The position numbers and the translations under genes are program-made. The notes under the pieces were generated by a model. The model was given only the letters and a program-made list of their open reading frames with translations, was not told the DNA's origin and ran no database searches. From contig JAITOJ010000008.1 in the NCBI GenBank assembly GCA_031290005.1, positions 1 through 11,751 on the forward strand: a stretch of DNA of 11,751 nucleotides, given 5' to 3'. Positions 1 through 5,597 of the stretch are shown here, piece by piece (position 1 is the first letter of the stretch; the number at the start of each line of letters is the position of its first letter). The stretch is from Treponema sp. Lineage in GTDB: Bacteria > Spirochaetota > Spirochaetia > Treponematales > Treponemataceae.

Positions 1-1
1 C

Positions 2-346
2 ATGACCGATTTTTCACAGCGATTACACGAGACCATAGCCTACGCGGGATTATTGCAAAAAGACGTGGCACTGAAAGCGGGGATAAAGAAACGTGCGCTG
101 GACATGTACCTCGGTTCCCGAAAATCCATGCCGCCCGCCGACGTGGCTGCCCGGCTTGCGGACGCGCTGGGGGTATCGGTGGAATATTTGGTAACCGGGA
201 AAACAAGCCGGCAATCCTACGACCTGTCGGATTATCTGAAGTTCCGCGGTGTTATCAGCGATTTGCGGGTTTTGCCCGATGAAATACTGCGCCCCATAAC
301 AACCATGATAAAAGCCGCCGCGGAACAGGAACGAGAGAAAAATTGA
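2..346 (+). CDS. Cro/C1-type helix-turn-helix regulator (copy 1 of 3)
   Basis: This is a 114-residue protein with a single lambda-repressor-like helix-turn-helix (HTH) domain in roughly its first 66 residues. The recognition part runs through KDVALKAGIKKRALDMYLG, and the domain ends in the characteristic VSVEYLVTG. It has no protease or dimerisation domain of the LexA/CI kind; the remaining 48 residues are short and probably helical (ISDLRVLPDEILRPITTMIK). The ATG is at the very edge of the window, so the upstream signal cannot be seen and a start further left is possible. Its stop overlaps the TTG start of the next gene (TTGA), which implies translational coupling. It is paralogous to the two HTH genes at 877 and 1248. 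A likely role is control of the element's own promoters; no operator was identified. Confidence 0.85.
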   Translation: MTDFSQRLHETIAYAGLLQKDVALKAGIKKRALDMYLGSRKSMPPADVAARLADALGVSVEYLVTGKTSRQSYDLSDYLKFRGVISDLRVLPDEILRPITTMIKAAAEQEREKN

Positions 347-858
347 GCACACTGAAATTAACCCCCACGGCATGGGAAGTCATCAATTACCTCATAGCGC
401 ATCACGAAGGGAAACGGATGCCCTCTATGCGGATATACGATTATGTCCGGGCGTTCAGTGGAAAATTTGACCTGTCCATGCCCTTTACGTTTTATTTTGC
501 GGAGGAGAACCGGCCGGTTCTGTTTGTGCGTGACCTGCAAAAGCCCCATGAGCGGAGCGGCAGAGAGATATTCATGGCGCAATGCGCGCGGATGAAGAGC
601 CGGATTCTGGAGATAACGGGGATATATGAGGAGTTAAGCGGTGACGGCTCTGTTCAGCGGGTCCACCGGGGGCTGGAGGGGAGGCCGGAACTGCCGGAAG
701 GGTATGAGCGCGCCTGGCGGCGGTATGCTGACTTTTACCAGGACATCATGACGAGCTTGAGCTTTGTGTGCCTGGGTGACTTTGTGCCGCAGGTGAAGCT
801 GTACAACTTGTGGGCGAACAGGCGGGACATAATACAAAAGGTCAGCATACCGGCGTAA
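343..858 (+). CDS. Unknown protein coupled to the HTH regulator
   Basis: This 171-residue protein is not recognised. It begins with TTG overlapping the stop of the upstream HTH gene (TTGA), with a purine-rich GAGAGAAAAA stretch before it. The next in-frame Met is about 26 residues in and lacks such a context, so the TTG start is preferred. The protein is rich in Arg, Tyr and Phe and looks soluble, with no membrane segment or signal peptide. It has no HEXXH motif, so it is not an ImmA-type protease partner of the regulator, although its position next to an HTH gene would fit one. The C-terminal half (YERAWRRYADFYQDI onward) looks helical. The overlap with the regulator suggests a two-gene unit, perhaps a toxin/antitoxin or regulator/anti-regulator pair. 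That is inference from position only. Confidence 0.7.
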   Translation: MSTLKLTPTAWEVINYLIAHHEGKRMPSMRIYDYVRAFSGKFDLSMPFTFYFAEENRPVLFVRDLQKPHERSGREIFMAQCARMKSRILEITGIYEELSGDGSVQRVHRGLEGRPELPEGYERAWRRYADFYQDIMTSLSFVCLGDFVPQVKLYNLWANRRDIIQKVSIPA

Positions 859-876
859 GTGCATGGGTGTGGGAGT

Positions 877-1176
877 ATGGAAAATACGTTTCGTGAAAAT
901 CTGAGAAGCGAGCTGGAGTATCAGGGCGTAACGGTCAAGGAATTGAGCGCGAAGACGGGGATACCGAAGCCGACGCTGGAGTGTTATGTGGGCAAACGCG
1001 CAACCACGCCGCCGGCTGACCGGGCGGTGCGGATAGCCGCCGCATTGGGGGTGACGGTAGAGTTTCTGGTTGCCGGGATACCAGCGGGCAGGGGAGAAGC
1101 AAGGCCGAAACCGGTGGAACAGGGGAGATTGTTTGAAATGGTCAATGATTTGAAGAAGAAGTCTATGGTGCTGTAG
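877..1176 (+). CDS. Cro/C1-type HTH regulator (copy 2), C-terminally truncated by an in-frame TAG
   Basis: This 99-residue HTH protein begins MENTFRENLRSELEYQG and parallels MNNKFRENLRRELGYQG of the next gene. That match fixes the ATG at 877 rather than the GTG at 859, although GGGAG sits unusually close to the ATG. The HTH core is VTVKELSAKTGIPKPTLECY, ending VTVEFLVAG. After NDLKKKSMVL comes TAG at 1174-1176, and the frame then continues as KEIQSVEKILEKRRAS to a second TAG at 1225-1227. The neighbouring paralogue reads NDLRKKSGVFQEQIQSIARMLEK over the same stretch, so the amber codon sits where a Gln is expected (CAG to TAG). The gene therefore looks recently truncated by about 17 residues, or is read through. 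The HTH domain itself is intact. Confidence 0.8.
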   Translation: MENTFRENLRSELEYQGVTVKELSAKTGIPKPTLECYVGKRATTPPADRAVRIAAALGVTVEFLVAGIPAGRGEARPKPVEQGRLFEMVNDLKKKSMVL

Positions 1177-1247
1177 AAAGAAATACAGTCTGTGGAAAAG
1201 ATACTGGAAAAGCGGAGGGCAAGTTAGCCGGAAATATCGCGAACAAG

Positions 1248-1580
1248 ATGAATAATAAATTCCGCGAAAATCTACGTAGAGAACTGGGTTATCAGGGTAT
1301 GACCGTGAAGGAATTGAGCGCGAAAACTGGAATACCCAAATTAACCCTGGATTTGTATCTCAGGAAAAAGGGATGTATACCGTCGGTTGGCCGGGCGGTA
1401 CAAATAGCTGACACTTTGGATGTGACGGTAGAATATTTAGTAACTGGAACAGATTCAAAAGTAAGTGAGATACGAGGGCTTGTCCGCGAAAGATTGCTTA
1501 CACTGGTCAATGATTTGCGGAAGAAATCCGGTGTTTTTCAGGAACAAATACAATCTATCGCAAGAATGCTGGAGAAGTAG
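1248..1580 (+). CDS. Cro/C1-type HTH regulator (copy 3)
   Basis: This 110-residue HTH protein is closely related to the gene at 877 at both DNA and protein level; the stretch coding KELSAKTGIPK is nearly identical in the two. Residues 1-65 form the lambda-repressor-like HTH, with VTVKELSAKTGIPKLTLDLY and VTVEYLVTG. The C-terminal tail, VNDLRKKSGVFQEQIQSI and beyond, is probably a short dimerising helix. The start is ATG after GCGAACAAG, with only a weak ribosome binding site. Codon use is more AT-rich than in copy 2, which suggests the two have been diverging for some time or were acquired separately. It is the last gene of the plus-strand group and is followed after about 38 bases by a strong terminator. 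Confidence 0.85.
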   Translation: MNNKFRENLRRELGYQGMTVKELSAKTGIPKLTLDLYLRKKGCIPSVGRAVQIADTLDVTVEYLVTGTDSKVSEIRGLVRERLLTLVNDLRKKSGVFQEQIQSIARMLEK

Positions 1581-1618
1581 AGGAGTGAGATAAATCAGGC
1601 ATAAAGAGGTTGAAATAA

Positions 1619-1656
1619 GGCCGTCTTTGTTCTTTGGGACAAGGGCGGCCTTTTTT
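1619..1656 (+). terminator. Rho-independent terminator of the HTH gene group
   Basis: A 12-bp stem is formed by GGCCGTCTTTGT and ACAAGGGCGGCC, with two G-U pairs in the RNA. It closes an 8-base loop and is followed directly by six T. It lies 38 bases after the last plus-strand gene and separates it from the convergent replication operon. Confidence 0.9.
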
Positions 1657-1704
1657 ATGAAAATACATTTTAACCACTTAATAAGGCTACGCTCCAGCTT
1701 TGCC

Positions 1705-1738
1705 AGCCAAAAGCCGCTTTACCGGCGGCTTTTGGGCT
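1705..1738 (-). repeat. Perfect inverted repeat between convergent operons, possible terminator
   Basis: The arms CCAAAAGCCGC (1707-1717) and GCGGCTTTTGG (1725-1735) pair perfectly over 11 bp around a 7-base loop, and outer bases extend the stem with one bulge. It lies about 30 bases beyond the end of the minus-strand operon, where a terminator would be expected. Neither strand has a T tract directly after the stem. It may be a weak or factor-dependent terminator or an RNA 3'-end stabiliser. Confidence 0.45.
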
Positions 1739-1767
1739 GACATCAATTTTTCACAGGCGTATCATAT

Positions 1768-2238
1768 TCAAGCTCCTGCGGCCTTCGGTTTACCATAGGG
1801 ATACTCGATGATGTCCAGCCGGGTTGATTCAATGCCAAGCAGCACGCCGTCCCGCCAGAATTCTTTCCACCGTCCGCCGTCGCCCGTCACGGCGGGAAGG
1901 TCCGTATTTTCATCCTCCCCGATACCCCATTCCGGATCCCGGTGAAGTTTGCCGTCCCGCCACCATTCAATGTGGGTATCCGCGTCAACGGCAGGCTGAC
2001 CTTCGCCTTCTTCATCGACACCTCCGTCCAGCTTGCCTTCACGGAACCGGACGGTCATTCCATTATACGGGAAATCCCCATGATACGGCTCTTCCGTCTT
2101 CAGGTCTCCAACCGTCTGGCCCGCAAACTCAAGATAAATTGACCGGGAATACTTCTGGTCATGGGTGTGCAAGTATTTTACCCCGCCGATTTCCACTGCC
2201 ACGCCTTCTTTTTGGTCTTTAATGGTATTCAAGCTCAT
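1768..2238 (-). CDS. Unknown acidic protein with two W-RDG repeats
   Basis: This 156-residue acidic protein is the last gene of the replication operon. Its ATG overlaps the stop of the gene upstream (ATGA), and AAGGAG lies 5 bases before it. The second half contains two related segments, HIEWWRDGKLHRDPEWG and WKEFWRDGVLLG. They resemble the short W-x-x-G-K-x-H-R repeats found in many phage and accessory proteins of unknown function, which are similar to variant MORN repeats. An earlier segment (YHGDFPYNGMTVRFREGKLDGG) may be a third, degenerate unit. There is no signal peptide or membrane segment. The function is unknown; the repeats suggest an all-beta binding protein. Confidence 0.75.
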   Translation of the reverse strand: MSLNTIKDQKEGVAVEIGGVKYLHTHDQKYSRSIYLEFAGQTVGDLKTEEPYHGDFPYNGMTVRFREGKLDGGVDEEGEGQPAVDADTHIEWWRDGKLHRDPEWGIGEDENTDLPAVTGDGGRWKEFWRDGVLLGIESTRLDIIEYPYGKPKAAGA

Positions 2239-2459
2239 ACATACTCCTTTTCAACTAAATATTCCGACACCGCATTGGATGTGTCGGAAATGTGTTCGCA
2301 TTCTTCCCTGCGGAAGTCCGCGATTTTACCCGCTTTCCGTATCAGATGCGATAAAAACGTCCTGGTCGTTTTGCTCAAATGTTCAGCCACTTCCGGTTTC
2401 CGCAAATCAGTTCCGATGGCGCCGATGTGATGGGGTGTAACCCAAAGCGTGACGTTCAT
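2235..2459 (-). CDS. Small unknown protein after ssb
   Basis: This 74-residue soluble protein is not recognised. Its ATG overlaps the ssb stop (ATGA) with GGAGGGGG a few bases upstream, and its own stop overlaps the next ATG in the same way. The middle is basic (RKPEVAEHLSKTTRTFLSHLIRKAGK) and could be a small helical DNA- or protein-binding unit; the C-terminus is acidic. Its placement inside a coupled chain starting with SSB makes it very likely to be translated. A replication-accessory role is only an inference from position. Confidence 0.7.
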   Translation of the reverse strand: MNVTLWVTPHHIGAIGTDLRKPEVAEHLSKTTRTFLSHLIRKAGKIADFRREECEHISDTSNAVSEYLVEKEYV

Positions 2460-2860
2460 TGCACCCCCTCCGCCTCAGCCGGACAGGCGTCCCCCGCCGG
2501 TTCCGGCAAGACCTGCTCAACCGCGGCTTTCTTTTTGCCGCCCATAAGCGTGATGTGCTTAATGACCACTTCCAGCCGTTCCCGCTTCTCCCCGTTCACC
2601 TCCCAGCGCTGCTGTTTGAGACGCCCCTCAACCGTTACCGGCGTCCCTTTTTTGAGATAGGGCGCAAGGGCCTCCGCCTGTTTCTGAAAAAGCCGCAGCC
2701 TGATAAAGTTTGTCCATTTTTCCAGACCGCCGGTTTTTCCCCGCCAGCTTTCATTTACCGCAACCGGGAAACTGGCAATAAGGACTCCGCTATCTGTAGT
2801 CTTTGTTTCACAATCCGCGGTAAGCCGCCCGTACATTGCAACCACATTTAAGTCGTTCAT
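2456..2860 (-). CDS. ssb: Single-stranded DNA-binding protein
   Basis: This is a 134-residue SSB of the bacterial OB-fold type. The family pattern is clear: MNDLNVVAMYGRLTADCE at the N-terminus, a SFPVAVNESW strand, WTNFIRLRLFQKQAEALAPYL, then KKGTPVTVEGRLKQQRWE, ending the fold near residue 105. SSB coats single-stranded DNA during replication and recombination. The tail is only about 27 residues and ends CPAEAEGVQ. The acidic DDDIPF-like tip used by chromosomal SSBs to recruit host proteins is missing. The start is ATG with GGAG 8 bases upstream. It is downstream of the replication initiator, so it probably serves replication of the element itself. Confidence 0.93.
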   Translation of the reverse strand: MNDLNVVAMYGRLTADCETKTTDSGVLIASFPVAVNESWRGKTGGLEKWTNFIRLRLFQKQAEALAPYLKKGTPVTVEGRLKQQRWEVNGEKRERLEVVIKHITLMGGKKKAAVEQVLPEPAGDACPAEAEGVQ

Positions 2861-2958
2861 AGTTCTTTCTCCGTTAATACATTGGATTTTGTGCCATCGT
2901 GCTTAACAAGCACATGATAAGGGTTTTCGGTTATGCAACCCTCAAGAAAAACAAAGTT
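2857..2958 (-). other. Rep-ssb spacer: 33-codon open stretch and two small hairpins
   Basis: The 102 bases between rep and ssb are the largest gap in an otherwise gapless operon. One frame is open from an upstream TAA to a TGA that overlaps the ssb ATG (ATGA), the same junction as at neighbouring genes. It would encode a protein-like sequence ending ENPYHVLVKHDGTKSNVLTE-KEL. It has no ATG or TTG; the only standard in-frame start is a GTG giving 18 residues without a clear ribosome binding site. The spacer also has two inverted repeats, GTGCTT-AAC-AAGCAC (2899-2913) and GGTT-ATGC-AACC, which could regulate ssb. A remnant gene, a small gene with an unusual start, or a regulatory leader are all possible. 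Confidence 0.35.
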
Positions 2959-2962
2959 TTAT

Positions 2963-4213
2963 CTAGCCACCTCCTGCCTGTGATTCTGAAACAGATGCCG
3001 GCGGCGTAATATAATGCGCGGTATGTTTCAGATATATTTCGGTAATCAGATTATGGGCCGGGAACCGGTGTGTTTTGTACACTTCCATTATTTCCGCATC
3101 CATGACTTCCTTTTCTCTTTCCGTCATCAGGCTGATTTTCCGGTGTAATAGTATTGTTTCCCTGTCGCCGAATTTGTCACATTTCAACCTGCATTGCGGG
3201 CAGAGCGCATGGGCGTATTCATCGAACACGGCGGTACACGCCGGGCAGGTTATCATCTTTTTATAATAATCATTCTTTTGGGCAAGCCGTTCTTGCCCGC
3301 TCTTGTATAGCTCGCACAATTCCGGCTTCAATGCTATCGAATAATAATAGTTCCGTTTATTATTCACCTTTTTCGCTGTTTTCATATATTCATATATCCA
3401 TCTGAGATAGTCCTTCGGCACGTTATTTTGATTCAAAAACTCAGCGGCTGCTTCATAAAAAGCCCTGCCATAAACCAGCAGCCTGTCGATTGCCTGTAAT
3501 TCAGCTTTCACCGTGTTACCGGACATTTTTGTCTTGTCATTATTGTTTTCAGAAGCGGCAGAATTTGAATATATTGGTAGAGGAATCTTTTGTCCGGACA
3601 TTTTTGTCCGGTGTGGCTGGACATTTTTGTCCGCTAATCCGCCGATTACCGGACATTTTTGTCCAGTAATTGACACCGCAGTATGAGGAGGCATTGCCGC
3701 CCCCTGATGTTCCGACTGGGGACAGAAGGCTTCCGTGCCCCCTAATCCTTCGCTGCCAAACCCTAATTCTTTTTGGCCGCTGCCGTCAAAGGCTTTGTTC
3801 GGTTCAAGATATTCAGTGAGCAGGCTGTCAAGTTCCGCATTTGTGGCGTTCACGGAATATTGTTGCCCTGGTTTTTCCGGTTTTGACTGCAATTCATTTA
3901 CCGCATTCCCGATAAGGCGGAAACAGGTATATGTGCCTTTGCGTTTCACGACCTGTTTTTCCATAATGCTTTTCGCGCAAAACTTATCAAAATACCGTGC
4001 AATCTGTTTGACGCTCTTTATTCCCAGCACGGGCAAATCCTCCGCCACTTTGCCGTATTTCACCCATACGTATTCTTTGCCGCCTGCCATGAGGGGAACC
4101 ATCTTGTCCGTGGCATAGAAATCAATAAACCACCGCAATATATTCGCTCCCATAATATCAAGGCCCGCATCGAGCAGTTTTTGCTGGCTGAATCCGCATA
4201 TGGTGTATTTCAT
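2963..4213 (-). CDS. Replication initiator, lambda O-like layout with internal origin
   Basis: This 416-residue protein is read as a phage/plasmid replication initiator. Residues about 10-105 look like a winged-helix domain (ANILRWFIDFYATDKM; YGKVAEDLPVLGIKSVKQIARYF; a wing ending KGTYTCFRL), as in phage replisome-organiser proteins. Residues 106-235 are a low-complexity, probably unstructured linker, and its DNA carries four iterons. Residues 236-310 are helical. Residues 323-341 hold a zinc ribbon, CPAC-x11-CPQC, and a helical C-terminus follows. The start ATG overlaps the stop of a small membrane-protein gene (ATGA). The family call comes from the fold pattern, the iterons and the neighbours (SSB, ParAB), not from a clear sequence match. 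No ATPase motif is visible, so a helicase or loader would have to come from the host or from outside the window. Confidence 0.72.
   Translation of the reverse strand: MKYTICGFSQQKLLDAGLDIMGANILRWFIDFYATDKMVPLMAGGKEYVWVKYGKVAEDLPVLGIKSVKQIARYFDKFCAKSIMEKQVVKRKGTYTCFRLIGNAVNELQSKPEKPGQQYSVNATNAELDSLLTEYLEPNKAFDGSGQKELGFGSEGLGGTEAFCPQSEHQGAAMPPHTAVSITGQKCPVIGGLADKNVQPHRTKMSGQKIPLPIYSNSAASENNNDKTKMSGNTVKAELQAIDRLLVYGRAFYEAAAEFLNQNNVPKDYLRWIYEYMKTAKKVNNKRNYYYSIALKPELCELYKSGQERLAQKNDYYKKMITCPACTAVFDEYAHALCPQCRLKCDKFGDRETILLHRKISLMTEREKEVMDAEIMEVYKTHRFPAHNLITEIYLKHTAHYITPPASVSESQAGGG
3339..3396. other. AT-rich segment with inverted and direct repeats (candidate unwinding element)
   Basis: About 120 bases beyond the nearest iteron, inside rep, is an AT-rich stretch. 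It has a perfect 9-bp inverted repeat, GAATAATAA (3339-3347) and TTATTATTC (3357-3365), and a tandem TTCATATA (3381-3396). It is the best candidate for the DNA unwinding element of the origin. Part of the AT bias follows from coding Lys, Asn and Tyr codons here, so the call is tentative. Confidence 0.4.
3517..3666. repeat. Four iterons inside the rep gene (candidate replication origin)
   Basis: The motif GGACATTTTTGTC (plus strand) occurs four times, with its first base at 3521, 3596, 3619 and 3651, giving spacings of 75, 23 and 32 bases. The best copy, CCGGACATTTTTGTCCGG (3594-3611), is a perfect inverted repeat with 7-bp arms around TTTT. On the gene strand the copies are read as RTKMSG, DKNVQ, GQKCPV and KTKMSG, so all three codon phases occur. 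Selection is therefore on the DNA. Dyad-symmetric iterons in the linker of an initiator gene match the lambda ori arrangement, with the initiator's N-terminal domain as probable ligand. Confidence 0.85.
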
Positions 4214-4320
4214 CGTTCAGCGCGGTTAAATACGGTTAAAAACAGAATTCCAAGCCCGATGTACGCCACGGGCAAAATCATCACGCACGCTATAATATGC
4301 GCGGCTATGTTTTCCAGCAT
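4210..4320 (-). CDS. 36-residue single-pass membrane protein before rep
   Basis: A short gene encodes 36 residues, beginning MLENIAAHII and ending FLTVFNRAER. It has one strongly hydrophobic segment of about 23 residues (roughly 9-31) with charged residues only at the ends. The positive C-terminal end after the segment suggests that end stays in the cytoplasm. Three independent signs support it: GGAGG 4 bases before the ATG, a start overlapping the 3' end of the preceding gene by 16 bases, and a TGA overlapping the rep ATG (ATGA). No known family is recognised. Its position suggests it couples to or regulates rep translation, or tethers the replication or partition machinery to the membrane; both are inference. 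Confidence 0.75.
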   Translation of the reverse strand: MLENIAAHIIACVMILPVAYIGLGILFLTVFNRAER

Positions 4321-4688
4321 TTTACCTCCGTATCATTGAGTATTGGCCTTGCCCTTAAAAAGCCCGCCGTATACTTTCTTATTTTCTTCAGATATTTTTC
4401 ATCCTCCGGCCATTCATACCGGTTTTTTATTTTTTCAATATCATCCTGGTATTCCCTGCCGGCCAAATCAGACCAGAATTTCAATATGCCTATCTCTCCC
4501 AGCAGTACCAGGCGGCATATTCTTATTTCTAATGTGGTTATGCCGTTACCAATATGCTTCTCATCCCGGATTGCCGCTTTTATTGTTTCGTTGACGACCG
4601 CTTGCGCGAGATGCCGCTCTGGCGAGTCTTCCAGGAAATCTTTTGCAGAACCGCCTTTCAGGCGGCAGGTACAGTCAGGCGCGGGCAT
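4305..4688 (-). CDS. Unknown protein after parB
   Basis: This 127-residue protein is not recognised. The ATG lies 3 bases after the parB stop, with GGAG 6 bases before it. A second ATG 4 bases upstream is in another frame and soon stops. The N-terminus has a Cys pair (DCTCRLKGG). The middle (residues 30-70) is probably helical, and the C-terminal third is rich in Lys, Glu, Asp and Tyr (DDIEKIKNRYEWPEDEKYLKKI). There is no signal peptide or clear membrane segment. Its place directly after ParB makes a segregation or replication accessory role possible, without direct evidence. Confidence 0.7.
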   Translation of the reverse strand: MPAPDCTCRLKGGSAKDFLEDSPERHLAQAVVNETIKAAIRDEKHIGNGITTLEIRICRLVLLGEIGILKFWSDLAGREYQDDIEKIKNRYEWPEDEKYLKKIRKYTAGFLRARPILNDTEVKCWKT

Positions 4689-4691
4689 CCA

Positions 4692-5597
4692 TTACTCCTC
4701 CAGCAATCCCCTGATGGTTTCCGCCGCATCGCCCGGCAGCTTATTGAGTATGGCCTCATTATTTTCTACCAGCCTTGATTGCAGTATCTGGCAGCAGCCA
4801 GTCCAGTTCGCATATTCCGCGAGGACTTTCAGCACATTGACGATGACTGTATCAAATACCGCGCCGGTATCAGCGGTTATAAGACGTTTCGCCTTGTTCC
4901 CGTTTGCCGCCGCTTCTTTTCCCGGCTGCGGCTGGACTTCGGGCGGCGTTTCAAACACCGGAAAAACAATTTCCCCGTCATATGGTTCAGGGATTTCTTC
5001 TTGCGGGTTTTCCTGTTTTACCGTTTTATACACCTGGTTTATTGTTTTTTCATTCTGTTTGATTGCCTCTATATCTTCAGGGGACGCCCTTCTTTCCACT
5101 GTCCGGGCGTGTTCTATGGTGCCTCTTGATATTCCCAATTCTTTTGCCAGCAGTTCCGTCGCCCGGCCCGTGCCGTCCCGCTCATATAACCCCTTCAGGT
5201 TAATCTCCGTCGCCGCGGCAAAGATTTCCGCCTGGGTAAGATTCCGCCGTTGCGACTGCCGCTTGAACGCGTACAGTTTCGCGTCGTCGAGCGTCTCAAA
5301 GTCTTTTTCATAGACCGCTATGGCTTTCTCTCCCGCTTCTCTTGCCGCTTCAAACCGGGTATATCCGTCCACCACACAGTTTTCACCCCGCCAGAGGACT
5401 ACCGGCTGGGCTTTGTCATACCCGTTCTCCCGGATGGACTGGGCTACGGCCCGCAATATTTCATCATGGATAGGGAAAAGTTTTGACAGCACAGGATGGA
5501 CGGCGATTTCTTCCAGATTTTTCATCTTCCCCAAAACCGCCGTTCCGGCGGTCATCCCCGCTATGCCCGATATATTCACCAGTTTGGGAGCGCCCAT
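4692..5597 (-). CDS. parB: ParB-family partition protein
   Basis: This is a 301-residue ParB-like protein. Residues about 25-110 are the ParB/Srx-type N-terminal domain, with LEEIAVHPVLSKLFPIHDEI, PVVLWRGENCVVDGYTRFEA and the AFKRQSQRRNLT region. Residues about 115-175 form the DNA-binding helix-turn-helix part (ATELLAKELGISRGTIEHA). A variable Glu/Pro/Lys-rich linker and a helical C-terminal dimerisation region follow. The usual GERR-type nucleotide-binding motif reads DGYTRFEA here, a variant also seen in ParB relatives on mobile elements. The ATG at 5597 shares its A with the parA TGA (TGATG) and has GGAGG 7 bases upstream; a TTG just before it is the alternative start. It binds a centromere-like site and works with ParA. 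Confidence 0.9.
   Translation of the reverse strand: MGAPKLVNISGIAGMTAGTAVLGKMKNLEEIAVHPVLSKLFPIHDEILRAVAQSIRENGYDKAQPVVLWRGENCVVDGYTRFEAAREAGEKAIAVYEKDFETLDDAKLYAFKRQSQRRNLTQAEIFAAATEINLKGLYERDGTGRATELLAKELGISRGTIEHARTVERRASPEDIEAIKQNEKTINQVYKTVKQENPQEEIPEPYDGEIVFPVFETPPEVQPQPGKEAAANGNKAKRLITADTGAVFDTVIVNVLKVLAEYANWTGCCQILQSRLVENNEAILNKLPGDAAETIRGLLEE

Noticed and set aside
1..1760. Possible second copy of the tRNA-Tyr 3' end marking the left boundary of the element
   Set aside because: No stretch resembling the T arm and acceptor end of tRNA-Tyr was seen by eye on either strand; the boundary is probably outside the window.
1824..2222. Plus-strand open frame opposite the 156-residue gene
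   Set aside because: It is a Pro/Arg-rich shadow of the minus-strand gene, with no ribosome binding site or recognisable protein features.
4297..5313. Long plus-strand open frame of 338 codons opposite parB
   Set aside because: It overlies parB and its neighbour, which have clear homology, start signals and coupling; its Ser/Phe/Arg-rich composition is typical of an antisense shadow.
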